Shown one piece after another: positions 29,929 through 40,433 of a stretch of 64,000 bases of DNA; positions within the stretch are counted from its first letter, which is position 1, and the number at the start of each line of letters is the position of its first letter. The notes beneath the pieces were generated by a model. The model ran no database searches. It was given only the letters and a program-made list of their open reading frames with translations, and was not told where the DNA came from. The DNA is from Lysobacter sp. (lineage in GTDB: Bacteria; Pseudomonadota; Gammaproteobacteria; Xanthomonadales; Xanthomonadaceae): assembly GCA_008015835.1 (NCBI GenBank), contig SSGH01000010.1, forward strand, positions 248,001-312,000. The letters run 5' to 3'. The position numbers and the translations under genes were made by a program.

Positions 29929-30947
29929 CGAGAATCCTTACTGCGTGGCCCGAGCTGGCGCGCCAGGGCGTCGAGATGTTTGAAGCGTGCGGCATTTTTG
30001 CGCCACGTGCGGTTATCCATCAAGGGCGTGCCCGAGGAATATTCGCCCGGTTCGCGGATCGCGCTGGTGACTAAGCTCATCGCCGTGATCACCACGCGGT
30101 CGCAGACCTCCAGATGCCCCAGTACGCCCGCGCCGCCGCCGATCAAGCAATAGCGGCCGATCGTGGCGCTGCCGGCCACCGCCGAACAGCCGGCCATCGC
30201 GGTGTGCGCGCCGATGCGCACGTTGTGGCCGATCTGAATTTGGTTGTCGAGGCGCACGTCCTCTTCGAGCACCGTGTCGTCCATCGCGCCGCGGTCGATG
30301 GTGGTGTTCGCGCCGATTTCGCAATCGTCGCCGATGCGCACGCCGCCGAGCTGCGGCACTTTCAGCCAGCGCCCGTGCTCCATCGCGATGCCGAAACCGT
30401 CGGCGCCGAGCACCGCGCCGGGATGGATCAGCACGCGTTTGCCCAAGCGCACGCGGCGCACCAAGGTCGCGCGCGCGACCAATTCGCAGTCTTCGCCGAC
30501 CACGCAGTCCTCGCCGATCGCGCAGCCCGGGCCGACGATCGCGCCGGCTTCGATCCGGCTGCGCGCGCCGACGCTGACGAAGGGGCCGATGCTGGCGCGC
30601 GGCGAGATCTCGGCAGTCGGGTCGATCGCGGCCATCGGATGCACGCCCGGCGTCGCCGGCTCGCGCGCCTCGAACAGCGCCGCGATCTTCGCGAACGCGG
30701 CGTACGGGTCCTTGGCGATCAGGGCGGTGCCGACGTAAGTCTCGGCGTCCTCGGCGCGCATCACGACCGCACCCGCTTCGCAGGCGTCCAACTGGTTGCG
30801 GTAGCGCGGATTGGCGAGGAACGCGAGCTGCGAGGAGCCGGCGCGCGCGAGCGTGGCCACGCCTTCGATCGCGCGGGACGCGTCGCCGCGCGTTTCCAAC
30901 GCGAAACGCTCGGCGAGTTCGGCGACGGTGCGCGTAGCGACGGACAT
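29925..30947 (-). CDS. lpxD: UDP-3-O-acylglucosamine N-acyltransferase
   Basis: LpxD adds the second hydroxyacyl chain in lipid A synthesis. The 340-residue product has an N-terminal uridine-binding domain (about 1-100, [20 protein letters not shown]) and a hexapeptide beta-helix (about 105-290; [21 protein letters not shown] and [13 protein letters not shown]), ending in a helical segment. It begins 59 bases after the bamA stop, with no skp/ompH gene between them. Confidence 0.96.
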   Translation of the reverse strand: MSVATRTVAELAERFALETRGDASRAIEGVATLARAGSSQLAFLANPRYRNQLDACEAGAVVMRAEDAETYVGTALIAKDPYAAFAKIAALFEAREPATPGVHPMAAIDPTAEISPRASIGPFVSVGARSRIEAGAIVGPGCAIGEDCVVGEDCELVARATLVRRVRLGKRVLIHPGAVLGADGFGIAMEHGRWLKVPQLGGVRIGDDCEIGANTTIDRGAMDDTVLEEDVRLDNQIQIGHNVRIGAHTAMAGCSAVAGSATIGRYCLIGGGAGVLGHLEVCDRVVITAMSLVTSAIREPGEYSSGTPLMDNRTWRKNAARFKHLDALARQLGPRSKDSR

Positions 30948-31006
30948 GCGCGGGCTCGGAGTTCGAACTCAGAGACCGAACGACCGAACGTTGCGCTCCG
31001 CCGTCA

Positions 31007-33448
31007 TCAGAACGCGCCGCCGAAGGTGAACTGCAGGCGTTCGATCTCGTCGGTGTCTTCTTTCTTGATCGGCGTGGCGTAGCTGATCGAGATCGGGCCG
31101 ACCGGCGCGCGCCACAGCAGGGCCACGCCCGCGGTCGCGCGCAGTTCGTTCGCGTCGAAGCTGTCGATGTCCTTGTAGACGTTGCCGACGTCGACGAACG
31201 CGGAAATGCGCGCGGCCGGGGTATCGAGCAAGGTCGGGAAGTACATTTCCAGCGAGCCCACGGTCTTCACCGAGCCGCCGATCGGCTGCGCGAACAGACT
31301 GCCCGCGGCGAAATCGGTCGGTCCCAAGGTGTTGTCGCGGAAGCCGCGCACCGAACGCGTGCCGCCCGCGTAGAAGTTCTCGAAGATCGGCAAACCGCTG
31401 GCGCGAATCGTGCGGCGATAGTCCGGCGAACTGGGCGTGCACGGATTCGATTCGGGTGTCGCGCCGAAGCAGACGTCGCGCACGAAGTCGGAGCCGTAGC
31501 TGTCGCCGTAGCCCAATTGAAAGCGGGTATTCAGCACCAGCGCGCGCGACAGCGGCCAGTACTTCGAGTATTCGTAGTTGAGTTTGTAGTACTCGGCGGT
31601 CGAACCCGGTAGCGTGATTTCGGCCGAGACGCGCTGGTAGGTGCCCGCGGTCGGCGTGAAGAAGTCGTTGCGGGTGTCGCGCGCCCAGCCCACTTCCGCG
31701 CGCCACGAATGGAACGTCGCGCGGCCCACGCCGTCGATGTAATCGACCAGCGACTGCGGCGAACCGATGAACGAGGAGGCGAGAATCTTGTTGCGATCGA
31801 TGCCGAACACCAGCGACACGGTGTCGTTCTCGGTGATCGGCAGGCCCAGCACGGTCTGGAACGCGGCGCTGGTGGTCGAATACTGCGCGGTGTTGAAGTC
31901 GGAGTTGTCGAACTCGCGCCACCACAGGTTATAGCCCAGCGACAGGCCGTCCTCGGTGAAGTACGGGTTGAGGAACGAGAACGAATAGCGCTGCAGGTAC
32001 ACGTTGCGCTGCACTTCGGCGCTGAGCTGGTTGCCGGTGCCGAGGAAGTTGTTCTGCGACAACTGCAGCGTGGTGGTCAGGCCCGACAACTGCGAATAGC
32101 CGAAGCCGAACGTGAAGCTGCCGGAGGTGGTTTCCTTGACGTTGAACACCACGTCGACCTGATCGTCGCTGCCGGCGACCGGCACGGTCTCGGCTTCGAC
32201 CGATCCGCTCTCGAAGAAGCCCAGGCGTTGCAGACGCACTTTCGAGCGGTCGATCGCGGCCTGCGAATACCACGCGCCTTCGAACTGGCGCATCTCGCGG
32301 CGCAAGGCCTCGTCGGTGGTGCGGGTATTGCCCTTGAACAGGATGCGACGCACGCTGACGCGCGGGCCGGGGATCACCTGCAGATTGATCGCGACGGTGC
32401 GCTTCTCGCGGTCCACGTCCGGCACCGGGTTGACCCGCGCGAACGCGTAGCCGACGTTGCCGAGCGCGGCGACGATCGAATCGGAAGTGAACTCCAGGAA
32501 CGCGCGCGAGAAGGTTTGGCCTTCTTTCACCAGCACGTATTTCTGCAGTTGCTCTTGCGACAGCACGGTGTCGCCGCTGATCTTCACGCCGGACACGGTG
32601 TACACCTCGCCCTCGGTGAGGCCGGCGGTGATGTACATGTCCTTCTTGTCGGGGCTGATCGCGACCTGGGTGCTGTCGACGCTGAAGTCGATGTAACCGC
32701 GGTCGAGATAGAAGTTGTTGAGCTTTTCGAGATCGCCGGAGAGCTTTTCGCGCGAGTATTGATCGTCGCGGCGGTACCAGCTCAGCCAATTGCTCTCGTT
32801 CGATTCCCAACGTTCGCGGATATCGTCTTCCTCGAACGTGTCGTTGCCGGTGAGATTGATGTGGCGAATGCGCGCGGCCTTGCCTTCGTTGACCTTGATG
32901 GTCACGTCGACGCGGTTGCGGTCGAGGCGGCTCACCGTGGGCGTGATCTGCACGTTGTATTTGCCGCGGTTGTTGTAGGCGCGGTTGAGTTCGAGCGTGA
33001 CTTTATCCAGCGCGAGGCGGTCGAAGGTCTCGCCCTCGGCGATGCCGATGTCCTTGAGGTTCTTGAGCAGATCCTCGGACTTGATGTCCTTGTTGCCGGT
33101 CAGCGTCAAGGTATTGATCGCCGGGCGCTCGGTGACGGAAATCACCAAGATCGCGTTGTTCGGGTCCGCGCCGTCGCGATCGATGCGGATGTCCTCGAAG
33201 AAGCCGGTCTTGTACAGCGCGCGCATGGCTTCGCCGATGCGGGCGGAATCGACGCGGTCGCCGCGTTCGATCGGCAGGTACGTGAACACCGTACCGGCGC
33301 CGATGCGCTGCAGGCCGTCGACGCGGATGTCGGCGACGGTGAAGTCGGTCGCCGCCGCGGTGGACGAGGACTGCGCCAGGGTCGGCACGGCGTGGAGCGA
33401 AGCCAGACCGGTCGCGAGAGCGAGGGCGAGCAGGCGGCGGGTCGGCAT
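31007..33448 (-). CDS. bamA: Outer-membrane protein assembly factor BamA
   Basis: BamA inserts beta-barrel proteins into the outer membrane. With the start at ATG 33448 the product is 813 residues: signal peptide MPTRRLLALALATGLASLHA..AQ, five POTRA domains (about 35-430; ADIRVDGLQRIGAGTVFTYLP opens the first) and a 16-strand barrel with the lid motif region GGTRSVRGF and a C-terminal strand ending RLQFTFGGAF (terminal Phe). In-frame ATGs at 33472, 33487 and 33547 are possible starts; 33448 was chosen because it gives a clean signal peptide, though no good ribosome site precedes it. Confidence 0.95.
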   Translation of the reverse strand: MPTRRLLALALATGLASLHAVPTLAQSSSTAAATDFTVADIRVDGLQRIGAGTVFTYLPIERGDRVDSARIGEAMRALYKTGFFEDIRIDRDGADPNNAILVISVTERPAINTLTLTGNKDIKSEDLLKNLKDIGIAEGETFDRLALDKVTLELNRAYNNRGKYNVQITPTVSRLDRNRVDVTIKVNEGKAARIRHINLTGNDTFEEDDIRERWESNESNWLSWYRRDDQYSREKLSGDLEKLNNFYLDRGYIDFSVDSTQVAISPDKKDMYITAGLTEGEVYTVSGVKISGDTVLSQEQLQKYVLVKEGQTFSRAFLEFTSDSIVAALGNVGYAFARVNPVPDVDREKRTVAINLQVIPGPRVSVRRILFKGNTRTTDEALRREMRQFEGAWYSQAAIDRSKVRLQRLGFFESGSVEAETVPVAGSDDQVDVVFNVKETTSGSFTFGFGYSQLSGLTTTLQLSQNNFLGTGNQLSAEVQRNVYLQRYSFSFLNPYFTEDGLSLGYNLWWREFDNSDFNTAQYSTTSAAFQTVLGLPITENDTVSLVFGIDRNKILASSFIGSPQSLVDYIDGVGRATFHSWRAEVGWARDTRNDFFTPTAGTYQRVSAEITLPGSTAEYYKLNYEYSKYWPLSRALVLNTRFQLGYGDSYGSDFVRDVCFGATPESNPCTPSSPDYRRTIRASGLPIFENFYAGGTRSVRGFRDNTLGPTDFAAGSLFAQPIGGSVKTVGSLEMYFPTLLDTPAARISAFVDVGNVYKDIDSFDANELRATAGVALLWRAPVGPISISYATPIKKEDTDEIERLQFTFGGAF

Positions 33449-33653
33449 GCGCGCCGAGAAGGGCGGCGTCATCAACAACGGCGTCATCAGAACATCCAGT
33501 GGAAAGTCGGGCGGCGTAAGCGGCGGTGGCGGGGAGGGCGACGTCATCGCGATCGATCGTCCGCGGCGCCCGCTCCGTGGGGAGCGAAGGCCTCGGCGAC
33601 CGACCGGACCGAGAAAGCGGGCGCGACCGCAGCGGGCGGGCTGCGTCGATGCG

Positions 33654-35045
33654 TCATTGCAACAGCCCCTGCAGATCGTTGTAGAACGCCAACCCCATGA
33701 GGCTGAGCAGCACCGCCACACCGGCGTACTGCCCCGCGATCATGGCGCGCTCGCTCAACGGGCTGCCTTTGACCAACTCGATAAAGTAATACAACAGGTG
33801 CCCCCCATCCAAGACCGGGATGGGCAGCAGGTTGAGAATGGCCAGGCTCAGGCTGAGCGCGGCGAGCAGGCTGAGGAACCAGGCGACGCCGTTTTTCGCG
33901 TACACATTGGCCGCGCGGGCGATGCCGATCGGCCCGGAGACCGCGTTCTTGACCTCGATCCGGCCCTTGAAGGCGCGGGCGAACATCTCGAACAGCTCGT
34001 TCGCCTGGAACCGGGTTTCGCGCAGGGCGGCGGGCACCGCCTCGATCGGACCATAGCGCAGCACGGCGTCCTTGGGCGGGGCCGAGGTGTCCGCGGCGGT
34101 CACGCCCAGGCGCCAGGGCGCCGCCTTTCCGGGCGTAGGACGCTCGCTTTTATCGAGGAAGCGCTTGGGCGCGATCCGCAGCGCCAGGCGCCGGCCGTCG
34201 CGTTCGACCACGATCTCGCCGTCGCCGCCGGTACTCCCGACGCGGTCGCCGAGGCGGGCCGTCAGCGGGGCGATGTCCTGCCAACTGCGCACCTGGCCGC
34301 CGTCGATTTCGAGGATGCGATCGCCCACGCGCAGCACCCCGGCCCCAGGCGTCCCCGGTTCGACCGTGCCGATCACGGTCGGGACCAAGCCGTGGCGCGG
34401 GGTCAGACCCAAATACTTGCGCAGGTCGGTCAGCGGCACCTCGGCCGGGATCCGCGACAGGTCGAGACGGCGTTCGGTCGCGTTGCCGCGGGCGTCGCGG
34501 ACCTGAATCGGCAGCGCGGGCGCGCGGTCGATGGCGGCGACCAGCAGCGCGCCGTAGGCCTCGGTCCAGGTCGGGGTCTCGCGGTCGCCGATCTTTAGCA
34601 GCGTATCGCCGCTGCGCAGCCCGGAGGCTTCGGCGGCGGCCTCCACGCGGCCCACGACCGGCGCGTAGTCCGGGCGGCCGATGACGAACATGGCCCAGAA
34701 CAAGAAAATGCAGAGGATGAAATTGGCGATCGGGCCCGCAGCCACGATCGCGATGCGCTGCCACACGGTTTTGCGGGTGAAGGCCTGGTCGAGTTCCTCC
34801 GGCGCCACCTCGCCTTCGCGTTCGTCGAGCATGCGCACGTAGCCGCCGAGCGGAATGGCGGCGATCGCCCATTCGGTGCCGCGTCGATCGCGATGCATCC
34901 ACAGCGGCTTGCCGAAGCCCACCGAGAACCGCAGCACCTTCACGCCGCAGCGGCGCGCGACCCAATAGTGGCCGAATTCGTGGAAGGTGATGAGCACGCC
35001 GAGGGCGACGATCAACCACCAGATCGAGCCGAAAAAATCGCTCAT
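33654..35045 (-). CDS. rseP: Site-2 protease RseP
   Basis: RseP is the intramembrane zinc protease that cleaves the anti-sigma factor in the sigma-E envelope stress pathway. The 463-residue product has the HEFGH zinc site at about 22-26 in the first membrane segment, a [12 protein letters not shown] loop, PDZ-like periplasmic regions (about 120-300) and the C-terminal [16 protein letters not shown] motif with the third zinc ligand. ATG 35045 overlaps the dxr stop (ATGA). It lies between dxr and bamA, as is conserved in proteobacteria. Confidence 0.96.
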   Translation of the reverse strand: MSDFFGSIWWLIVALGVLITFHEFGHYWVARRCGVKVLRFSVGFGKPLWMHRDRRGTEWAIAAIPLGGYVRMLDEREGEVAPEELDQAFTRKTVWQRIAIVAAGPIANFILCIFLFWAMFVIGRPDYAPVVGRVEAAAEASGLRSGDTLLKIGDRETPTWTEAYGALLVAAIDRAPALPIQVRDARGNATERRLDLSRIPAEVPLTDLRKYLGLTPRHGLVPTVIGTVEPGTPGAGVLRVGDRILEIDGGQVRSWQDIAPLTARLGDRVGSTGGDGEIVVERDGRRLALRIAPKRFLDKSERPTPGKAAPWRLGVTAADTSAPPKDAVLRYGPIEAVPAALRETRFQANELFEMFARAFKGRIEVKNAVSGPIGIARAANVYAKNGVAWFLSLLAALSLSLAILNLLPIPVLDGGHLLYYFIELVKGSPLSERAMIAGQYAGVAVLLSLMGLAFYNDLQGLLQ

Positions 35046-36388
35046 GCGCGGAGCCCCTGCGAACGCGGATCGGAAACGGGAACTGAAACGGAAGCTGAAA
35101 CCTTGTCGACGGACGAAATCGCATCGCGCGTGATCGCGCGCGCGGCGGCGTCGGCGGCGAGCAGACCTTCGAGCGAATCGGCTGACGCGGCGTCGGACGG
35201 CGCGCCGGAGAGACGATCGAGCGCGCGTTCGACCAAGGCCGGGATGGACAGGAAAGCGATCCGGCCCTGAAGAAAGGCTGAAACGGCCTCTTCGTTCGCC
35301 GCGTTCAGCACCGCCGGCGCGGTGCCGCCCGCGCGCAATGCGTCGTAGGCCAAGCGCAGACACGGGAACGCGTCGAGATCGGGCGCTTCGAAATCGAGCC
35401 GGCCGTGCGCGAGCAAATCCAAACCGCCGACGCCGGAGACGATGCGCTCGGGCCATCCGAAACCGACCGCGAGCGCGGTGCGCATATCGGGCAAGCCCAA
35501 TTGCGCCAGGGTCGAGCCGTCGACGAATTCCACCAGCGAATGCACCAGGCTTTGCGGATGCACCAGCACGTCGATGCGATCGTGCGGCACGCCGAATAAA
35601 TGATGCGCCTCGATCACTTCGAGGCCTTTGTTCATCAGCGTCGCGGAGTCGACCGAAATTTTCGGGCCCATCGACCATTTGGGATGCGCGACCGCCTGCG
35701 CCGGCGTGATGTTCGCCAATTCCGCGCGCGTGCGGCCGCGGAATGGCCCGCCAGAGGCGGTGAGCACGATGCGTTTGAGCCCGCGGTGCGTGTCGCCGCT
35801 TTCGTCGTGCTTTGCATCTCCCTGTCGTATGCCGTCGCGCGGGGCGCTCGCGTCCGGCAAACATTGGAAGACCGCATTGTGTTCGCTGTCGATCGGCACG
35901 ATGCGCGCGCCGCCGACGCGGGCGGCGGCCATCAGCAGGCCGCCGGCCAACACCAGAGATTCTTTATTCGCCAACAGTAGGCGCTTGCCGGCGCGGGCGG
36001 CGGCCAAGGTCGACGACAGGCCGGCGGCGCCGACGATCGCGGCGACCACGGTGTCGACCTCGGCGCTCGCGGCGAAGGCGTCGATGGCCTCGGGGCCGGC
36101 GTGGGCCTGAGTGTCGAGCCCCGCCGCGCGCAGGCCGTCGCGTAACGCCGCATGAAGCGCCGGATCGGCGACCGCCGCGTGAGCAGGCCGATGGCGGGTG
36201 CAGAGCGCGATCAGCGCGTCGACCTGCCGCCCGGCGACCAGCACCTCGGCGCGCAGCCGGTCCGGGTGCCGCGCGATCACGTCCAGCGCCGAGGCCCCGA
36301 TCGAGCCGGTGGCGCCGAACACGGCGACCCGCTGCGGCGCGAGAGCGGGCGCTTGGGCGGGGGCGTCGAGGGCGGCGGGCGATGGCAT
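35042..36388 (-). CDS. dxr: 1-deoxy-D-xylulose 5-phosphate reductoisomerase
   Basis: Dxr (IspC) makes 2-C-methyl-D-erythritol 4-phosphate, the committed step of the MEP isoprenoid pathway that feeds UppS. The 448-residue product has the NADPH-binding [14 protein letters not shown] near residue 25, [12 protein letters not shown], the metal/substrate segment [23 protein letters not shown] and [21 protein letters not shown]. It carries an N-terminal extension of about 18 residues and a Ser/Val-rich C-terminal tail of about 40 residues beyond the core. Confidence 0.96.
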   Translation of the reverse strand: MPSPAALDAPAQAPALAPQRVAVFGATGSIGASALDVIARHPDRLRAEVLVAGRQVDALIALCTRHRPAHAAVADPALHAALRDGLRAAGLDTQAHAGPEAIDAFAASAEVDTVVAAIVGAAGLSSTLAAARAGKRLLLANKESLVLAGGLLMAAARVGGARIVPIDSEHNAVFQCLPDASAPRDGIRQGDAKHDESGDTHRGLKRIVLTASGGPFRGRTRAELANITPAQAVAHPKWSMGPKISVDSATLMNKGLEVIEAHHLFGVPHDRIDVLVHPQSLVHSLVEFVDGSTLAQLGLPDMRTALAVGFGWPERIVSGVGGLDLLAHGRLDFEAPDLDAFPCLRLAYDALRAGGTAPAVLNAANEEAVSAFLQGRIAFLSIPALVERALDRLSGAPSDAASADSLEGLLAADAAARAITRDAISSVDKVSASVSVPVSDPRSQGLRA

Positions 36389-36464
36389 GGCGGGGATGGA
36401 CCGTCTCCGATGTCGAGAGTTCAGCGCGATGGACGAGGGTAGGCGAGGGGCTGGTGGCCGGCGT

Positions 36465-37301
36465 TCAGAAGCCCAGCAGCAGTTTGCCGACCGCGAACAC
36501 CGGCAGCGCGGCCAGCACGCTGTCGATGCGATCGAGCACGCCGCCGTGGCCGGGGATCAGCGCGCCGGAATCCTTGGCCCCGACGTGGCGCTTGAGCAGG
36601 CTCTCGAACAAATCGCCGACCACCGAGAACAGAATGGTCCAAGCCGCGACCAGGGCGACGCCGGGGTACTGCGAGAGTTCGACGCCGATGAGCGCCGCGC
36701 CGATCAACGCCACCCCCATGCCCGCGACGATGCCGCCGATCAGACCCTCGACGGTCTTGTTCGGGCTGATCCGCGGGCTGAGTTTGCGCTTGCCGAAGGT
36801 GCGGCCGGCGAAATAGGCGCCGCTATCGGCGAACCACACGATCATCAACGCCACCAGCAGCCAGTACTGACCGTTCGGGCGTTCGGCGTGGATCAGCGCC
36901 AGCGCGCACCACGCCGGAATCACGCTGAGCGTGGCTGCGGCCAGCTTGAACACGCGGGCGTGGGTGTCGTGATCGGAGGCGAACTCGTAGTGCCGCAGCC
37001 ACAGCAGCGACAGCAGCCACCACACCGCGCCGATCAGCGACATGAGCTGGAACAGCACCATCGAGCCGCCGGAGGACGAGCGCGAGGCCCACACGATCGC
37101 CACCATCATCAGCAGATTGGCGACCAGCAGCACGCTGCGCGAGATCGTGTCGTCGATCTCCGCCAACTTCAGCCATTCCCACAGGCCCAGCAGGAAGATC
37201 ACGGCGCTCAGCGCGGCCATCCACGGCGTCGGCAGCAGCAAGATGGCGGCGATCGCCAATGGCCCCATGACCAGGGCGGCCAGGACTCGGGTTTTGGTCA
37301 T
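36465..37301 (-). CDS. cdsA: Phosphatidate cytidylyltransferase
   Basis: CdsA converts phosphatidic acid and CTP to CDP-diacylglycerol, the precursor of all bacterial phospholipids. The 278-residue product has about eight membrane segments and the family signature near the C terminus, [21 protein letters not shown], with the catalytic aspartates. Also visible is [20 protein letters not shown]. Start ATG 37301 overlaps the uppS stop. Confidence 0.96.
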   Translation of the reverse strand: MTKTRVLAALVMGPLAIAAILLLPTPWMAALSAVIFLLGLWEWLKLAEIDDTISRSVLLVANLLMMVAIVWASRSSSGGSMVLFQLMSLIGAVWWLLSLLWLRHYEFASDHDTHARVFKLAAATLSVIPAWCALALIHAERPNGQYWLLVALMIVWFADSGAYFAGRTFGKRKLSPRISPNKTVEGLIGGIVAGMGVALIGAALIGVELSQYPGVALVAAWTILFSVVGDLFESLLKRHVGAKDSGALIPGHGGVLDRIDSVLAALPVFAVGKLLLGF

Positions 37302-38101
37302 GCGGGAGTCCTGTCGGAATCGCGATACGAAGAAATAGCGTCGGCGGCGGTGGCGGAAGCCGCACCCGCGCTCGCGCTCGCGGCGTCGCCGGCGATCTGA
37401 GCGCTGGTCAGGCCGAAGCGGCGCTCGCGCCCGGCGAAGTCGTCCAGCGCGCTCTGCAGCAGGCCAGCGTCGAGTTCCGGCCACAGCGCTTCGGTGAACC
37501 ACAGCTCGGTGTAGGCCATCTGCCACAGCAGAAAATTGCTGATCCGGCGGTCGCCGCCGGTGCGGATGAACAAGTCGGGCGCGGGCAAATCCGCCAACGC
37601 GGTGTAGCGGCCGAACGCGGCTTCGTCGATTTGATCGGGGCGTAAACGACCGGCGGCCACGTCCTCGGCCAGAGCGCGCGCCGCGTGGGCGATGTCTTGA
37701 CGCCCGCCGTAGCTGGCGGCGATGGTCAGATGCAAGCGTCGGTTGCGCAGCGTGCGCCGCTCTGCGTCTTCCATGCGCGCCAGGATTTCGGGCGAGAACC
37801 GGGCGCGTTCGCCGATGAAGCGCAGGCGCACGCCGCGGCGGTCGAGTTCCTCCACTTCGCGCTCCAGCGCGTTGAGGAACAGCTTCATCAGCGCGCCGAC
37901 TTCCTCCGCCGGCCGGCCCCAGTTCTCGCTGGAGAACGCGAACAGGGTCAGCGCTTCGATGCCTTTTTCGAGGCAGAAGTCGATGGTCGTGTTGACCGCG
38001 CGCGCGCCGGCGCGGTGACCGATCATGCGCGGACGGCGGCGACGCTCGGCCCAACGGCCGTTGCCGTCCATGATCACGGCGAGGTGGCGGGGAATGCTCA
38101 T
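37298..38101 (-). CDS. uppS: Undecaprenyl diphosphate synthase
   Basis: UppS (a cis-prenyltransferase) makes the C55 carrier for peptidoglycan and O-antigen. The 267-residue product starts MSIPRHLAVIMDGNGRWAE with catalytic D12, and has FSSENWGRPAEEV and the C-terminal LFIRTGGDRRISNFLLWQ...ELWFTEALWPEL. A frame extension to 38218 is possible, but this start matches the family. A low-complexity Ala/Ser tail of about 30 residues ends the protein. Confidence 0.96.
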   Translation of the reverse strand: MSIPRHLAVIMDGNGRWAERRRRPRMIGHRAGARAVNTTIDFCLEKGIEALTLFAFSSENWGRPAEEVGALMKLFLNALEREVEELDRRGVRLRFIGERARFSPEILARMEDAERRTLRNRRLHLTIAASYGGRQDIAHAARALAEDVAAGRLRPDQIDEAAFGRYTALADLPAPDLFIRTGGDRRISNFLLWQMAYTELWFTEALWPELDAGLLQSALDDFAGRERRFGLTSAQIAGDAASASAGAASATAADAISSYRDSDRTPA

Positions 38102-38249
38102 CGCGAAGCGCCCGGGCGTCGGAATGGCGCGAACGCGACGCATCGCGCCGGCTCCGCCGATCGCGCACGATGCCGCGCGGCGGGCGTGCGCGAGGCGCGC
38201 AACGGAATCGAATCGCATGCGTCCATGGCCGACATCGCCGATCGTGGCG

Positions 38250-38807
38250 TCAGACGGCCATCAGTTCCTGTTCTTTGGCTTTCACCACCTCGTCGACATC
38301 CTTGATCGCCTTGTCGGTGAGTTTCTGGATGTCTTCCTCGCAGCGGCGCTCTTCGTCCTCGGTGATCTTCTTGTCCTTCAACAGTTCCTTGACGTGCTGA
38401 TTGGCGTCGCGACGGATGTTGCGGATGGCGACCTTGGTGTCTTCGCCTTCCGAATGTACGTGTTTGGACAATTCCTTGCGGCGCTCTTCGGTGAGCGGCG
38501 GCAGATTGATGCGGATCACGGTGCCGGCGGTGTTCGGGGTCAGTCCCAGGTCCGAGGCGTAGATCGCTTTCTCCACCGCGGCGACCATCTGCTTTTCCCA
38601 GGGGGTGATGGTGAGCGAGCGCGCGTCGGCGACGGCGATGCTGGCGACCTGCGACAGCGGCATGTCCGAACCGTAGTAGTTGACCTTCAGATGATCGACC
38701 AGCGAAGGCGAGGCGCGGCCGGTGCGGACCTTGGTCAAGCTGTGGCGCAGCGCTTCGATGCTTTTGGTCATGCGCGCCTGCGCGTCTTTCTTGATGTCGT
38801 TGAGCAT
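38250..38807 (-). CDS. frr: Ribosome recycling factor
   Basis: Frr splits post-termination ribosomes with EF-G. The product is 185 residues, the usual length, from [20 protein letters not shown] through [19 protein letters not shown] to [21 protein letters not shown]. It is the first gene of the large minus-strand cluster. The usual upstream partner pyrH is not here; instead a metal exporter gene ends 192 bases upstream on the same strand. Confidence 0.97.
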   Translation of the reverse strand: MLNDIKKDAQARMTKSIEALRHSLTKVRTGRASPSLVDHLKVNYYGSDMPLSQVASIAVADARSLTITPWEKQMVAAVEKAIYASDLGLTPNTAGTVIRINLPPLTEERRKELSKHVHSEGEDTKVAIRNIRRDANQHVKELLKDKKITEDEERRCEEDIQKLTDKAIKDVDEVVKAKEQELMAV

Positions 38808-38852
38808 GCCGAATCCCGTGGTGATGCCGAAATGGAAGGGAGTAATCGCGGG

Positions 38853-38858
38853 ATTATA
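38853..38858 (-). promoter_or_regulatory. Consensus -10 box ahead of frr
   Basis: TATAAT reads on the minus strand at 38858-38853, about 46 bases before the frr ATG. No good -35 sits 16-18 bases upstream, so activity may need an activator, or the match may be chance. If real, it would start the frr-uppS-cdsA-dxr-rseP-bamA-lpx transcript. Confidence 0.4.
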
Positions 38859-38999
38859 GGCCAGGGGCAAAAGTCCGGGCGAGGGCGAGGAGGGCCGGGG
38901 CCAGCGCGCGCGCCGCGGACTCGTCGCGCCGATGCCTGGACCGATACTCGGGAGGGCGCCCGCGCCGACGCCCGCGCAGCGCGGGCTCGCGGCCGACCT

Positions 39000-40106
39000 T
39001 CAGCCGTGGGAATGCCCGTTGCCCGTCGCCATGGCCCCATGCGGCGCCCGGTCGTGGTGATCGTGGCGGCAGCCGCCGCCGTGTTCGACCTGCAGGGTGG
39101 GGTGGTTGATGCCGAAGCGCGCGTCCAAGGCGTGGATCAATTCGTCCAGAAAGTGGTCGTGGTCGTCGTCGGCCGGCCGCACCAAATGCGCGGTCATCGC
39201 GATTTCGCCGGCCCCCAGCGACCAGATATGCAGGTGATGGACCGCACGCACGCCGGGCTGAGACTCCAGCAGGGCCTGCACCGCGTCGCGATCGATGCCC
39301 CGCGGCACCGCGTCCATCGCCGCCTCGAAGGCGTCGCGCAGCAGCCCGAACGCGCCGATCGCCACCACCACCGCGATCAACACCGCCGTGGCCGGGTCCA
39401 GCCACACCCATTCCAGCCAGAGCATGCCGAGTCCGGCCAGCACCGCGGCGAGCGACACCGCGGCGTCGGCCATCAAATGCAGGAACGCGCCGCGCCGGTT
39501 CAGGTCGGCGCCGTGGCCATGCCCATGGGCGCCGTCGCGGAAAAACCACGCCGCGCCGAGGTTGATGGCGATGCCGATGGCGGCGATCACCACGATGGGC
39601 ACCGCCGGGATTTGGGGCGGATCGGCGAACCGGCGCACGGCCTCCCAGGCCAGCGCGCCGCTGAACCCGACCAGCAACAGCGCATTGCCCAGCGGCGACA
39701 GCAGCGTGGCCCGCCGCCAACCGTAGGTATGGCGGCCGGTCGGCGCGCGCTGGGCCAGCACCGCCGCACCCCAGGCCAAGGCCAGCCCCAGCACGTCGCC
39801 GAGGTTATGCAGCGCGTCGGACAACAGCGCCAGCGACTGGATGTAGAAGCCGTACCCCGCCTCCAGTGCGGTGTAGGCGAGATTCATCAGGGTGGCGATG
39901 GCGAAGGCGCGCGTGCCGGCGGCGGGGCCGTGGTGGTGACCGTGCGCATGCGCGCGATGTTCATGCGCGCGATGCTCGTGGGCGCTATGACCGTCGTGAG
40001 AACGATCCTCGTGCGCGTGCGCATCGTGGTCGTCATGAGCATGCTCGTCATGCGCATGCTCGTCATGATCGCGGTGAGGGTGAACGCGCGGGTCGTGCGA
40101 TGTCAT
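39000..40106 (-). CDS. CDF-family metal (zinc-type) exporter, His-rich
   Basis: A cation diffusion facilitator that exchanges protons for divalent metal, most likely Zn2+. The 368-residue product has six membrane segments. The intramembrane metal site is SDALHNLGD at about 96-104 (D97, H100, D104) and HLMAD at about 210-214, the HDHD/HDxD set of zinc exporters. The N terminus is extremely His-rich (22 His in the first 60 residues) and a second His-rich loop (GAHGHGHG) and C-terminal tail follow. A TTG at 40121 could add five residues. It resembles CzcD/ZitB. Confidence 0.92.
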   Translation of the reverse strand: MTSHDPRVHPHRDHDEHAHDEHAHDDHDAHAHEDRSHDGHSAHEHRAHEHRAHAHGHHHGPAAGTRAFAIATLMNLAYTALEAGYGFYIQSLALLSDALHNLGDVLGLALAWGAAVLAQRAPTGRHTYGWRRATLLSPLGNALLLVGFSGALAWEAVRRFADPPQIPAVPIVVIAAIGIAINLGAAWFFRDGAHGHGHGADLNRRGAFLHLMADAAVSLAAVLAGLGMLWLEWVWLDPATAVLIAVVVAIGAFGLLRDAFEAAMDAVPRGIDRDAVQALLESQPGVRAVHHLHIWSLGAGEIAMTAHLVRPADDDHDHFLDELIHALDARFGINHPTLQVEHGGGCRHDHHDRAPHGAMATGNGHSHG

Positions 40107-40139
40107 CGCGGCATTGTGCAAGAGACGCGCGGGCGGACA

Positions 40140-40433
40140 CTATCCGCTCGGCCGTTCGCCCGCGTCGCTGCGCTCGGCGCGACGCGCCTTGGCGAAGAGC
40201 GCGAAAGCGAACGCCCCGAAGATCGCCGCGATCGCCGCAAGACTATAACCGCCGAGCATCGCCAAAGGATCGAGCAGCCAACCGTAGGGGCGATCCTGCT
40301 GCGGTAAACGTTCCATCAGCGGCAGCGCCAACAGCGCCGCCGCGAGCAATGCGCAAAGCGCCGCGGGCGCGACGCCCAGCCACCAGCCGAAGCGTCGCAA
40401 ACGCCGCGCGCGATCGACCGCCGAATCCGTCAC
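40140..40433 (-). CDS. Small two-helix membrane protein coupled to the peptide transporter
   Basis: A 97-residue protein with two predicted membrane segments (about 14-40, LGVAPAALCALLAAALLALPL; about 58-82, GGYSLAAIAAIFGAFAFALF) and a short charged tail. It begins with GTG at 40433, overlapping the TGA of the POT transporter (GTGA), which is the reason to accept it despite little sequence to judge by. No family recognised. It might be an accessory subunit; that is inference from coupling only. Confidence 0.6.
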   Translation of the reverse strand: MTDSAVDRARRLRRFGWWLGVAPAALCALLAAALLALPLMERLPQQDRPYGWLLDPLAMLGGYSLAAIAAIFGAFAFALFAKARRAERSDAGERPSG

